A stretch of 64,000 nt of DNA from Umezawaea tangerina (GCF_003002815.1 NZ_PVTF01000005.1:434001-498000), one strand, 5' to 3'. Counted from the stretch's first letter, positions 37,916 to 46,768 are shown. Made by a program: numbers and translations. Notes: generated from the letters alone by a model not told the origin.

Positions 37916-39300
37916 GCCGACTCCCCAATCGCCGAACGGATCTTCCAGAAGTAGTCGGGTGCACCGTCGGTCTGAGAGGTGCGCCGGAACGTCGGTTCGA
38001 CCCGGTCCCCCAGCGCGATTCCCGAGTCCGTCGACTCGGCGACCTCCATCGCGAGCCTGCCCCCGCCGTCGAAGTCCACCAGCGCCGCCACCGCCGGTGG
38101 GGCGGGAGTGTCCGAGAGCCCGTCCGTGCTGATGGCGGCGACCGTTCCCGGTCGATCCGCACACGGGTACGGGTGATGGGTGTCCGCCCCGCCACACCCG
38201 CCGCAAACCCGTTGTGGTGGGAGGTAGACCTTGCCGCACTGACCGCACCGCGAGCCTTCGAGTCGAAACTTCCAGCGGACGTTCCGGAAGGCGGCCGGCG
38301 CGGCGACGGCCGGCCGGTCCGGGCGTCTGGCGGGCTCACGCTCGAGAAGTCCTCGCCGCACGAGGTAGTCGGTGTAGGAGATCATCCTGCGGCCGGCGAT
38401 CTCGCGGTCCAGCCGCTCGGAACCGCCGCCGTCGGCCAGAACGCGCACCACCACGCCGTCGACTCCACCCATCGCCGACAACAGCAGGACGGTGTCACCG
38501 GCCTTCGCCACGTCAAGGGTCCGAGCGAGCAGGATGCCGACCTCGGCCGCGCCGCAATAGCCCACCGACTCACGATGTGCCGCGAGGGTGGAACCATCCG
38601 AGTCTTCGGCGACCAAGCGGGCGAGCTTCACAGCGAAGCGGTGGCCGGGGGCGGCGACCACCACGAACGTCGGTGGGCCGGTCAGTCCGCCTTCGTCCTT
38701 CAGTCGGGCGACCAGACCGTCCATGGTGGACGACAGGGCTGCCTGGGAGAAGCGCTCCTCCGAGACCGCCGAGTAACGCGCTCCTGGCACGCGCCAGATG
38801 TCCATGAGCTCCATGGAGACGTGACCCGCTGCTTCGATCTGGGCGATCGGTTGCCCCGTCCCACCGAATCGGAACGCGGCGGCGCCGTCACCGCCGTCCC
38901 GTTCCTCGGCCGAGCCCGGCCTGCCACCGCGCATGTCGGCCATCGCGACGAGGCCACCTGTCCGGGCACCCAGGAGGAGGGCCGACAGGCCGCTTCGGAG
39001 CCCGGTCACATCCGTCGCCATCACCCGGTCGTCCCCGCCGATGGCCGCTTTGACCGTGGAGGCGTTGGTCTTGTCCGCATACGGGGGCGTCGACGTGGCG
39101 AACAGGAGTGGCCCCGCGTCTTCCGAGTGCCGGTCGATGCCGCGCAGAGCGGCCACGGCCATCGTGATGCTGTCCTCGTCGAAACCGGCCACCGAGCGCG
39201 TACCCCGGCCACCTCCTCCGATAGCGTCGCTGATGGCCTGCAGCCCCAACGCCGAGGCGGGGATGTACGCGGAACAGTCCGTGATCTTGTGCCAGGTCAT
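37912..39300 (-). CDS. HMGS-like domain fused to DUF35 zinc-ribbon/OB-fold
   Basis: This is a fusion protein of about 462 residues. Residues about 1-300 resemble the HMG-CoA synthase/KAS III fold. Residues about 330-460 are a DUF35 unit with a rubredoxin-like zinc ribbon (CGQCGKVYLPPQRVCGGCG) and an OB-fold. The position where the synthase cysteine is expected reads GLRSGLSAL, with Arg, so the first domain is probably non-catalytic. DUF35 proteins bind CoA and hold a thiolase in a complex; the next gene supplies that thiolase. I chose the ATG at 39300 (GGAG about eight bases before) over a GTG at 39339 without a ribosome site. Confidence 0.85.
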   Translation of the reverse strand: MTWHKITDCSAYIPASALGLQAISDAIGGGGRGTRSVAGFDEDSITMAVAALRGIDRHSEDAGPLLFATSTPPYADKTNASTVKAAIGGDDRVMATDVTGLRSGLSALLLGARTGGLVAMADMRGGRPGSAEERDGGDGAAAFRFGGTGQPIAQIEAAGHVSMELMDIWRVPGARYSAVSEERFSQAALSSTMDGLVARLKDEGGLTGPPTFVVVAAPGHRFAVKLARLVAEDSDGSTLAAHRESVGYCGAAEVGILLARTLDVAKAGDTVLLLSAMGGVDGVVVRVLADGGGSERLDREIAGRRMISYTDYLVRRGLLEREPARRPDRPAVAAPAAFRNVRWKFRLEGSRCGQCGKVYLPPQRVCGGCGGADTHHPYPCADRPGTVAAISTDGLSDTPAPPAVAALVDFDGGGRLAMEVAESTDSGIALGDRVEPTFRRTSQTDGAPDYFWKIRSAIGESA

Positions 39301-39427
39301 GTCGTGCCACTCCAGGTCCTCGTCGGCGTCGGTCGTCACGCGGATCGCCGCGACGGTCGCGCACCCCGGCCGAACCGGGGTGCGCCCGGCCGATCGACCT
39401 CGACTTCGTTCATCGTGACCGCGCGCC

Positions 39428-40690
39428 TCACGCTCGTACCGCCGCGCGGACGGGCAACGCCTCGGTTCCGTGGATGATCAGCACGTTGTGCCAGGGCAGA
39501 CCACCCGGTGCCTCCGCCACAGTCGGCCGCTCGACCAGGCGGAGAAATGCCGACAGGCCGGCTCCGAGCTCCATTCGAGCCAGCGAGGCGCCCAAGCAGA
39601 AGTGGATCCCTTGGCCGAAGGTCAGGTGGGGGTTGTCGGCCCGGTCGATCCTGAACTCCTCGGCGTCCTCGAACACGCTCGAGTCCCGGTTGGCCGCCGC
39701 GGGGAGCAGGTAGACCCGATCGCCCGCCGAGATGACCTGGTGTCCCACCGCGATGTCCCGTACCGCCCGACGGACGATGACGTTGCCCGGACCGAAGTAG
39801 CGAAGGCATTCCTCGACGGCAGAGCCCACCAACTCGGGCTCCCGCTTGAGCCGTTCCCACGAGTCGGGGTTCCACATGAGCACGAGCAACGCGTTGTTCA
39901 TGGCGTTCTGGATCGTCTTGTACCCGGCGTCGAGGATCAACGTGCACGTCGCAAGGAGCTCGGTCTCCGACAGCTCGCCGTCGCGGTCATTGGCCTCTAC
40001 GAGGCCTGACAGGACGTTGTCAGCGGGGTTGACGCGGTAGTGCTCGACCAGGACGAGGAGATACCGCTCGAACTCGAGCATGGCGGCCGCGACCCTCCCG
40101 TCCCGGTCGGGATCGCCCAGCGCTCCGTTGACGAAGAGGCCGAGCTCTTCGGCCCACACCTTCAGCCTGATGCCGTCCTCCACCGGAACACCGAAGATTC
40201 CGGCGATCATCTGCGCGGGAAGGGGCATGCAGTAGGCCGACATCAGGTCGACCGTCTCGCCGGCCTCCAGCCGCCGCGCGACCTCGGCGGCGAGGTCCGT
40301 CGCGATCTCCTCCGCACGTCCTCTCAGCGCGTTCACCCGTCTCGGCGTGAACGACTTGTGGACCAGCCCCCGCAAGCGGGTGTGGTCAGGGGGCGACAGG
40401 AACACCAGCCACCGCCCCAGGATGGCGACGAGCCGCTCGAGGCGTTCGCGATCCGCTGCCTTGACACGATCGAAGTAGGGACCGACCCGGTCCGAGCCGA
40501 AGGCGTCGTTCCGCAGCGCGGCAACGACTTCGGGGTGGCGAGCGACCAGCCATGCCCTGTGGCGCGTGTTCCAGAGCACGGGCGCCTCCTCGCGAAGGCG
40601 CGCGAAGTACGGGAATGGGTCCGCGGAGATCTCGGGACCAGTCAGATCGGCTGAAGCGAGATCGGTGAGATCGGCCGTGGGGCGTGCCAT
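39428..40690 (-). CDS. Cytochrome P450 monooxygenase
   Basis: This 420-residue soluble bacterial P450 has the heme-ligand loop FGQGIHFCLGASLARME and the ExxR helix (EECLRYF). The I-helix reads LDAGYKTIQN, where an acidic residue normally precedes the Thr; Lys is present instead, which may alter oxygen activation. The ATG at 40690 opens the leftward operon. The PDR-type reductase five genes downstream is the likely electron donor. It probably hydroxylates the growth substrate to start degradation; the substrate is unknown. Confidence 0.95.
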   Translation of the reverse strand: MARPTADLTDLASADLTGPEISADPFPYFARLREEAPVLWNTRHRAWLVARHPEVVAALRNDAFGSDRVGPYFDRVKAADRERLERLVAILGRWLVFLSPPDHTRLRGLVHKSFTPRRVNALRGRAEEIATDLAAEVARRLEAGETVDLMSAYCMPLPAQMIAGIFGVPVEDGIRLKVWAEELGLFVNGALGDPDRDGRVAAAMLEFERYLLVLVEHYRVNPADNVLSGLVEANDRDGELSETELLATCTLILDAGYKTIQNAMNNALLVLMWNPDSWERLKREPELVGSAVEECLRYFGPGNVIVRRAVRDIAVGHQVISAGDRVYLLPAAANRDSSVFEDAEEFRIDRADNPHLTFGQGIHFCLGASLARMELGAGLSAFLRLVERPTVAEAPGGLPWHNVLIIHGTEALPVRAAVRA

Positions 40691-41089
40691 GTCGTCTCCT
40701 CCGCGTCATGCGGGCCAGGCGGTGGGTCCGCCTCTCGGAAGAGGAGCGGTCGTCCGCAAAAGTTCAGACATTGACCGATCGCTCGCTCACATTTAGAGTT
40801 ACATGAGGGAGCGGCGGGAAGCAAGCACCGATCGGCAACCCCCGGACCCACCGTCGCCGGAGGGGTCAACGCGAGGCCCGTCGACGACCCTGAGGCGTCG
40901 TGGACTCAGGGACGGATCACCTTGTTCCACGGCACAGGAGGACATGCTCCACAACCGATGGCCACTCGAATCCGACGGCAGCAACCGGGATGTCGTCGCA
41001 CGGGCGTACGTTGCCGCCCGTGCCATCACACCTTGCTTGCCCAGGCCCGTCGACAGTGCGCCGACGACCCTCTGGAACGGAGCCTGCCC
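40691..41089. other. Divergent promoter region of P450 operon and CoA ligase
   Basis: This 399-base gap lies between the leftward P450 operon and the rightward ligase gene. The part near 40755-40810 is AT-richer and holds the operator candidate at 40774-40787. The remaining 280 bases up to the ligase start are open in several frames but show no family sequence. The ligase may begin further upstream than I have placed it. Confidence 0.4.
40774..40787. promoter_or_regulatory. Candidate operator ACCGA-N4-TCGCT
   Basis: ACCGA-TCGC-TCGCT lies 84 bases before the P450 start codon. It matches the site at 32838-32851 (other strand) in both half-sites and spacing. This fits a TetR-type operator that controls the P450 operon and possibly the divergent ligase gene. 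Confidence 0.5.
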
Positions 41090-42634
41090 TTGTACCCAGG
41101 AGCGCATAGCGCGGTAGCGCCCGAGCACCCCGCCGTCATCATGGCGAACGACGGCCGGGTCATGACTTATCGCGCCCTCGAAGAAGAATCGTCCCGCCTG
41201 GCGCGCTTCCTGCACGACCAAGGACTCCGCAGGGGCGACGGCATCGTCATCGTCTCGCCGAACGACCCGCTGTGCTTCGTCGTGTACTGGGCCGCGATGC
41301 GCAGCGGACTTTACGTGACGCCGTTGAACATCCACATGGCCGAACGCGAGACGGTCGCCGTGCTGCGCAACTGCCAACCTCAAGCCGCGGTGGTCTCCGC
41401 GTCCTGCGGCGACCTCGCCGAAGCAGTGTTCCCCCAAGTCGAGGGAGTAGCCGTACGCCTGAGCTTCGGGGGCCCAGTGGAAGGGTTCTCCGACTACACC
41501 TCGACGCTGGCGGGTACCGGCACAACGCCATTGCCCGACCAGCCCAGGGGCCAGGACATGCTCTACTCCTCGGGAACCACTGGTGGAACTCCCAAGGGCA
41601 TTCGGCCGGAGCTCCCGTCACGGCAGGTCCACGAACCGGGCGACCCCCTCGTCGACACCTTCGGACCCAAGTACGGCTTCGACGTCGACACCGTCTACCT
41701 CTCGCCCGCTCCGCTCTACCACGGTGGACCACTCCGCTTTTGCGTCGTCGTCCAGTCCCTGGGCGGGACGGTCGTCATCCTCGACCGCTTCGACCCCGAG
41801 AGGGCGCTCGCGGCGATCGAGCGCTACCGCTGCACCCACAGCCAGTGGGTGCCGACCATGTTCGTGAGGATGCTGAAGCTCCCGGATGGGGTCCGCCGCG
41901 CCCACGACACGTCATCCATGCGTTGCGCGGTCCACTCGTCGGCGCCGTGCCCGCGGAGCGTCAAGCAGGCGATGATCGACTGGTGGGGGCCCGTCCTCGA
42001 GGAGTACTACGCCTCCCAGGAAGCCGCCGGGATCACGATGATCTCCAGTGCGGAGTGGCTGGAACGACGTGGTTCGGTCGGTCGCGCCATCCTCGGCGAC
42101 ATCAAGATCTGCGGTGACGACGGCCAGGTTCTCGGTCCACACGAGACGGGGATGGTCTACTTCGCCCGTGACCGGGCCACCTTCCAGTACCACAAGGATC
42201 CCGCGGCCACGAGGCACGCTCGCCACCCCTTGCACGAATGCTGGTCGACGGCAGGCGACATCGGCCATCTCGACGAGGACGGCTACCTCTACCTGACCGA
42301 CCGGGCCGCGTTCATGATCATCAGCGGGGGCGTCAACATCTACCCGCAGGAGATCGAGAACGAGCTGGCCCTGCACCCGGCGGTGGACGACGTGGCGGTG
42401 ATCGGCGTGCCGGACCCCGACCTCGGCCAACGCGTGACCGCGGTCATCTGCCCGGCACCCACGGCCTCACCAGGTGAACAACTGGAGCTGGAGCTCCGGG
42501 ACTACCTCAAGCCGCGAGTCGCGAGCTACAAGCTTCCGAAGGACATGCATTTCGCACGAGAGCTTCCACGCACACCGACAGGAAAGCTCGCCAAGGCCAG
42601 CCTCGTCCGCCAGTACAGCAGTGGCGACGCCTGA
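41090..42634 (+). CDS. AMP-forming acyl-CoA synthetase
   Basis: This roughly 514-residue ANL ligase has the P-loop YSSGTTGGTPKG, the core EYYASQEAAG, the hinge (GDIGHLDEDGYLYLTDR) and the catalytic lysine in TPTGKLAKASL. The start is uncertain: the TTG at 41090 fits the family N-terminus (LYPGAHSAVAPEHPAVIMA) and has GGAG nearby, while the frame stays open further upstream without similarity. It diverges from the P450 operon and probably makes the CoA thioester on which the thiolase module works. Substrate unknown; it differs clearly from the ligase at 29948. Confidence 0.85.
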   Translation: MYPGAHSAVAPEHPAVIMANDGRVMTYRALEEESSRLARFLHDQGLRRGDGIVIVSPNDPLCFVVYWAAMRSGLYVTPLNIHMAERETVAVLRNCQPQAAVVSASCGDLAEAVFPQVEGVAVRLSFGGPVEGFSDYTSTLAGTGTTPLPDQPRGQDMLYSSGTTGGTPKGIRPELPSRQVHEPGDPLVDTFGPKYGFDVDTVYLSPAPLYHGGPLRFCVVVQSLGGTVVILDRFDPERALAAIERYRCTHSQWVPTMFVRMLKLPDGVRRAHDTSSMRCAVHSSAPCPRSVKQAMIDWWGPVLEEYYASQEAAGITMISSAEWLERRGSVGRAILGDIKICGDDGQVLGPHETGMVYFARDRATFQYHKDPAATRHARHPLHECWSTAGDIGHLDEDGYLYLTDRAAFMIISGGVNIYPQEIENELALHPAVDDVAVIGVPDPDLGQRVTAVICPAPTASPGEQLELELRDYLKPRVASYKLPKDMHFARELPRTPTGKLAKASLVRQYSSGDA

Positions 42635-42814
42635 CGACCTGGGCCCAGCCTTGTCATTTGAGGCGGTCGACACCTGTTCACCTTCGCGCTCGCCGAAGTC
42701 TTCGTCTTGCTGGTCGCCCAGGCGTTGTCGGCGATCTTCTCCCCACGTACGCGGGAGTCGTCTGCGAAAGTGCCCGGCCCGTTGTCGGTGTCGACCGCGC
42801 GCGTCACTTCAGCG

Positions 42815-43498
42815 TCACCTGTTGCCGTAGTCCATGGCGCCGACAGCGCGGACGTAGGTGGTGGCGCCCTGGCGCAGGATCGTGCCGAAGGTCCACTCGA
42901 GGCGCTGGGTGTCGGTCGTGTTGGGCGGTGTGATGAGAACCGAGTCGGGTGCCCAGTTCGAAGCGCCTTCCTGCGTCCCGGCGCTCAGGAAAACCAGGGC
43001 CGCGCTCGTCGACTCCCCCGGAGCGAGGCTGACCGGGTCGATCGGGTCGTCAGCGCTCACAAGGTGCCAGGGGGAGCCGTTGATCGTCTGGAACTCGACG
43101 TCGGGAAAACCCTGGATCGTGCACCGAGCCGACGAGTTGTTGCGCAGCAGGATCGGAACGTCGATCTGACCATCCGAGCCCTGGATGGGGAAGTCGAGGC
43201 CGAAGCCCACCTTGGCGGTGGCGCAGAACGGCTCGTCGCCGGATGGCTTGTCGACGTTGTCACGAGGAGCCCTCTCGACCTCAGTACCAGGATTGCCTGC
43301 TGTACTCGCGTTGGCAGGAGCACTTGCGCTGCCGGAACTCCGAGGCTGCTTCGCGGTCGACGAGGACGGTGCAACAGCAGCACTACCGGCGGCCACACCG
43401 ATGGTCCCGCTCGCGGAGCACCCGGTCAGCGCACCGAACACCGCCAGAACAGCGATGATGCCAACACCGCGGACAGCCCGACTGTTGTTCTTACCCAT
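42815..43498 (-). CDS. DUF4232-type lipoprotein
   Basis: This 227-residue exported lipoprotein has a lipoprotein signal with a lipobox ending LTGC near residue 27. A low-complexity Ser/Ala/Pro linker follows to about residue 85, then a DUF4232-like domain (ILLRNNSSARCTIQGFPDVE). Such proteins are common in actinobacterial envelopes and their function is unknown. The gene converges on the CoA ligase and has 161 non-coding bases upstream. It shows no link to either cluster. Confidence 0.85.
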   Translation of the reverse strand: MGKNNSRAVRGVGIIAVLAVFGALTGCSASGTIGVAAGSAAVAPSSSTAKQPRSSGSASAPANASTAGNPGTEVERAPRDNVDKPSGDEPFCATAKVGFGLDFPIQGSDGQIDVPILLRNNSSARCTIQGFPDVEFQTINGSPWHLVSADDPIDPVSLAPGESTSAALVFLSAGTQEGASNWAPDSVLITPPNTTDTQRLEWTFGTILRQGATTYVRAVGAMDYGNR

Positions 43499-43659
43499 GT
43501 TCCACCCGTTCTTGATTGCCTTGCAATGTCAATCCGCACACGAATCGGGGCAGAGGAAAGCGAAGCTCCCTTTGCCGTCATCCAGGTGAGGGCGGCCTGG
43601 ATGACGACGCTTCGCACAACGACCACGTACACCCTCGCCCCACGCGAATCCCTGTGGGA

Positions 43660-44796
43660 TCAACCGTCCAGTTGCAACGTCGTCGCCAGGCACGCGGCCA
43701 CGTCGGCAGGTGCCGGGAGTTCCGCGATCTGGGCGGCCACGTCCTCGGCGCCCGCGCGGAAGCCCCGGCCTTCCAGGACCGACAGCGCGACTCTCGCCAC
43801 CGACCCGCCCGGTTCCACGACACGACCTGCGCCTGCCGCGACCACCCGGTCGGCCTGGACGAACTGGTCGGCGCCCTGCGGCACGACCACCAGGGGGATC
43901 CCGGCGGCGAGGCTGCCGAGCGTGGTGCCGGCGCCGCCGTGGGTCAGCACCAGGTCGACGTCGCGCAACAGGTCGTCCAGCGGGGTGAAGCCGACGAAGG
44001 ACACCCGCTCGGCCGGGACGTCGAAGTCCGCGGCGGAGGTGGCCAGTCCGGTCGTGACTCGCAGGTCCAGGCCCGCGTTCGCCAGGTCGAGCAGCAGCGG
44101 GTTCAGCACCTGCGGTGCGGCGAAGACGGTTCCGAACGTCACCAGAACGCGAGGCCGCGAGCGCGGCGGGGGTGCGGGGAGAGGCGCGCGCGTTCCGGGT
44201 GCGCGGTGGGCTTCCGGACGCAGGCCGAGCCGTCCCGCCGGCGGCTGCCAACCGTCCCGTTGCAGCGACTCCGGGCAGGTGTCCAGGTACCAGCGGGACG
44301 GACGCCGGGCGAGATCGCGAGCGGCGTACCGGCTCTCCACCACCGCCGACGTCGCCTCGGCCAGTTCCGAGGCCATCGCGGGCCCGTAGGCCAACGTGGC
44401 GACCGGGACGTCGAGAGCGGCGCCGAGCAGCGGGCCGATGAAGTCGTAGTGCTCGCTGACGATCACGTCCGGTTTCCAGTCGCCCGCCGCCGCAAGGGAT
44501 TCCTCGAACCCGAGGTCGACGCGCGTGCCCGCGAACAGTTCCGCCTCGACCGCCAGGGTCGGCGCACCAGACAAGAGGTCGGCGCCGGTCGTGCGGGCGA
44601 TCTCCGCGATCAGGACGTCCGGACCGGGACCCGCGGCGAGGACGTCGATGTCCTCCTGGGCGACCAGCGGTGACATGACACCGGCGGTCAACAGGGCCAC
44701 GGTGTCGCCGCGCTCCCGGAAGGCACGTGCGAGAGGCAGGCTCGGGAACACATGACCCACGCCGGGACCACTCGAAAACAGGACTCTGACGCTCAA
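43660..44796 (-). CDS. Glycosyltransferase, GT-B fold (macrolide/antibiotic type)
   Basis: This roughly 378-residue nucleotide-sugar-dependent glycosyltransferase starts SVRVLFSSGPGVGHVFP and carries the donor-binding signature LTHGGAGTTLGSLAAGIPLV and PQGADQF. It resembles both antibiotic-tailoring and antibiotic-inactivating enzymes. I chose the TTG at 44796 (GGAG seven bases before); a longer frame to 44898 would run through the inverted repeat in the promoter. It diverges from a TetR gene across that repeat, an arrangement typical of an inducible resistance or detoxification gene. Acceptor unknown. Confidence 0.88.
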   Translation of the reverse strand: MSVRVLFSSGPGVGHVFPSLPLARAFRERGDTVALLTAGVMSPLVAQEDIDVLAAGPGPDVLIAEIARTTGADLLSGAPTLAVEAELFAGTRVDLGFEESLAAAGDWKPDVIVSEHYDFIGPLLGAALDVPVATLAYGPAMASELAEATSAVVESRYAARDLARRPSRWYLDTCPESLQRDGWQPPAGRLGLRPEAHRAPGTRAPLPAPPPRSRPRVLVTFGTVFAAPQVLNPLLLDLANAGLDLRVTTGLATSAADFDVPAERVSFVGFTPLDDLLRDVDLVLTHGGAGTTLGSLAAGIPLVVVPQGADQFVQADRVVAAGAGRVVEPGGSVARVALSVLEGRGFRAGAEDVAAQIAELPAPADVAACLATTLQLDG

Positions 44797-44875
44797 CGGT
44801 GCACTCCACAACTGATGTGTTTCCGGCGATGACACCCGCACCCGGTCGACCACCAGGCGGGCGGGCACAGTTCGA

Positions 44876-44910
44876 AAGAGACTGTGCATGTTGACCATAG
44901 ACAGTCTCTT
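44876..44910. promoter_or_regulatory. Perfect 10-base inverted repeat between GT and TetR genes
   Basis: AAGAGACTGT (44876-44885) and ACAGTCTCTT (44901-44910) are exactly complementary around a 15-base spacer. A second overlapping repeat, GTTGAC (44890-44895) with GTCAAC (44911-44916), shares the spot. It sits between the divergent starts at 44796 and 44940 and is the likely operator of the TetR protein, controlling both genes. Confidence 0.7.
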
Positions 44911-44926
44911 GTCAACTTGGAACCCC

Positions 44927-44932
44927 TATAGT
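44927..44932 (+). promoter_or_regulatory. -10 hexamer TATAGT of the TetR gene
   Basis: TATAGT ends seven bases before the GTG at 44940, so transcription would begin at or next to the start codon. There is also no ribosome site. Both point to a leaderless mRNA, which is common in actinobacteria. Confidence 0.5.
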
Positions 44933-44939
44933 CATCGAC

Positions 44940-45551
44940 GTGGAAGCCACCGCTTACAACTCGCCCCGCCGCAAGGAGGCCGCGGCCCTGACGCGGCAGG
45001 CCATCCTGGACGCCGCCCGCGGGCTCTTCGTCGGCCGCGGCTACGTCGCGACGACCATCCAGGACATCGCCTCCGTGGCCAGGGTGGCTCCGGCGACGGT
45101 GTACGCGAGCGTGGGTGGCAAACCGCGGCTGCTCGCAGAACTAATCACAAGCGGCATCGGCGACGCCCGGCTGCGGGAGGCGACCGGCCGCATCGCGACC
45201 GGCACGGACCCGGTCGAGGTCGTCGCCGACTACGTCGCAGGCGTCCGGCTGGCCGTGCGGGAGTACGGGGACATCGCCGAACTGGTGCTCGCGACCGCGC
45301 ACGTGGACGCCACCGTGGCGAAGACGGCGGCACTGGCCGAGGAGGACTTCCGGCGGGAGCTCACAGCGGTCGCGAACCGGTTGCGCGACCTGGGCGCGTT
45401 GGTCGGATCGGTCGACGACGCGGTCGACGTGCTCGCGTACTACCTCGGGTACTCGTCGTGGCGGCGGTTGGTGCTCGACTTCGGGTGGAACCACGACAAG
45501 GCCCAGGCGTGGCTGACGGAGCGGATCACCGACGCACTGGTCACACCCTGA
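44940..45551 (+). CDS. TetR-family regulator
   Basis: This 203-residue regulator has a TetR helix-turn-helix at about residues 38-60 (IQDIASVARVAPATVYASVG) and a helical C-terminal domain. The GTG at 44940 lies right behind a -10 hexamer, with no ribosome site. Its divergent neighbour is the glycosyltransferase gene, and the inverted repeat between them is the probable operator. It likely represses itself and the glycosyltransferase gene until a ligand, perhaps the glycosyl acceptor, is bound. Confidence 0.9.
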   Translation: MEATAYNSPRRKEAAALTRQAILDAARGLFVGRGYVATTIQDIASVARVAPATVYASVGGKPRLLAELITSGIGDARLREATGRIATGTDPVEVVADYVAGVRLAVREYGDIAELVLATAHVDATVAKTAALAEEDFRRELTAVANRLRDLGALVGSVDDAVDVLAYYLGYSSWRRLVLDFGWNHDKAQAWLTERITDALVTP

Positions 45552-45777
45552 CAGCGGTGGTGGAGGCCGCGAACACGTGGATCGACGGTCTTCCGGTCGT
45601 TTAATCGGACCAATGGTGAAAAACCAACAACCCGATTGATTCCCACCTCCAGGACGGCATCAACCGAGTCCCGTAAGGAACATGTAAGGCGCCCTTGGTC
45701 AACTTGGCGGTCACCCCGTCCAGCCATTCCCGTGAAGATCGGAGTCGTCCCACACCGGAATCGAAAGGACTCCTTGC

Positions 45778-46500
45778 ATGGAGACGCCGCTGGCGCGCCG
45801 ACTGCTCGCCGAACTCGCCGGAACCACCATCCTGTGCCTCTTCGGCATCGGGGCCGCCGCGGCCGTGGCCAGAGTCGACGCGGGCGGACCGGGACTGCTC
45901 GTGGTGGCGCTCGCCCACGGACTCGCCCTCGCCGTCGCCATCTACGCGTTCGGCTCCGCCTCCGGCGGCCACTTCAACCCCACTGTCACCGTCGCCCTGG
46001 CCGCCAGGGCCCGGTTCCCCTGGCGCGAGGTGCCCGCCTACGTCGTCGCGCAGCTCCTCGGCGGCACGCTCGGCGCGACGGTGGTCCACCTGGCCTACAC
46101 GGGATCGGGTGCCACCGGAAAGCTCGGTGCGACGACCCTCGCCGGGGGTGTGAACGTCGGGCAGGGCGTCCTCGCCGAGGCGTTCGGCGCGTTCTTGCTG
46201 GTCACCGCCGTCTACGCGCTGGCCGTGACGCCGTCGGCACCCAAGGGCGTGGCCGGCTTCGGCATCGGACTGGCGCTGGCCGTCCAGATCATGGCGATCG
46301 GCCCCCTCACCGGCGCCTCGGTCAACTTCGCCCGCACGCTCGGCCCCGACCTGGTGCTCGCCGTCACGGGCGGCGAGGTCGCCTGGTCGCACCTGGTCGT
46401 CTACCTCGTCGGCCCGATCGTGGGCGGCCTGGCGGCAGCCCTGCTGTACGAGGTGGTCAGCGGACTCAAGGCCGCACGGCCGACCGTTGAACGGGTCTGA
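45778..46500 (+). CDS. Aquaporin (MIP family)
   Basis: This 240-residue integral membrane channel has about six hydrophobic segments. The first pore motif is HFNPT and the second is GASVNFART, so both half-helices are recognisable, though NPA is altered to NPT and NFA. Such variants still conduct water or small solutes in other aquaporins. The ATG follows AAAGGA. It seems to be a single-gene unit with its own promoter in the 226-base gap upstream, and has no evident tie to either cluster. Confidence 0.93.
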   Translation: METPLARRLLAELAGTTILCLFGIGAAAAVARVDAGGPGLLVVALAHGLALAVAIYAFGSASGGHFNPTVTVALAARARFPWREVPAYVVAQLLGGTLGATVVHLAYTGSGATGKLGATTLAGGVNVGQGVLAEAFGAFLLVTAVYALAVTPSAPKGVAGFGIGLALAVQIMAIGPLTGASVNFARTLGPDLVLAVTGGEVAWSHLVVYLVGPIVGGLAAALLYEVVSGLKAARPTVERV

Positions 46501-46684
46501 GCCCACCGAGCCGATACCTGCCGACGTCGCCGGCCACCTGGAGTGCCTGGCAGGCAGTTCGGCGATCACCGAGGGCTGGATCATCGAAGGCGTTTACCAC
46601 GACTCGCGCTTCTACCCGATCCACGTTGGCACGCAGCTAGAAGCCTACCTTTCCCCGAAGAAGGAAGCAGAATTCGACCCATAG
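46487..46684 (+). CDS. Hypothetical small protein (doubtful)
   Basis: A 65-codon frame opens at a TTG that overlaps the aquaporin stop by 14 bases. The second half (GWIIEGVYHDSRFYPIHVG) looks protein-like, with acceptable third-position GC, but I recognise no family and there is no good ribosome site. It could be a real co-translated small protein or chance. The terminator-like hairpins lie after it, which is compatible with translation. Confidence 0.3.
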   Translation: MNGSEPTEPIPADVAGHLECLAGSSAITEGWIIEGVYHDSRFYPIHVGTQLEAYLSPKKEAEFDP

Positions 46685-46711
46685 CAGCCCCGCCCCTGAT
46701 CTGCTGCCGAA

Positions 46712-46739
46712 CCGAAATCGGAATACCCAACCGATTCGG
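46712..46739. terminator. Weak hairpin downstream of the aquaporin gene
   Basis: CCGAAATCGG (46712-46721) pairs with CCGATTCGG (46731-46739), leaving one bulged base and a 9-base loop. It may act together with the stronger hairpin at 46769. The rest of the 390-base gap (46501-46890) holds only the doubtful small frame and these hairpins. Confidence 0.4.
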
Positions 46740-46768
46740 CACGACCTCGCGCGCTTGATTCACGATTC

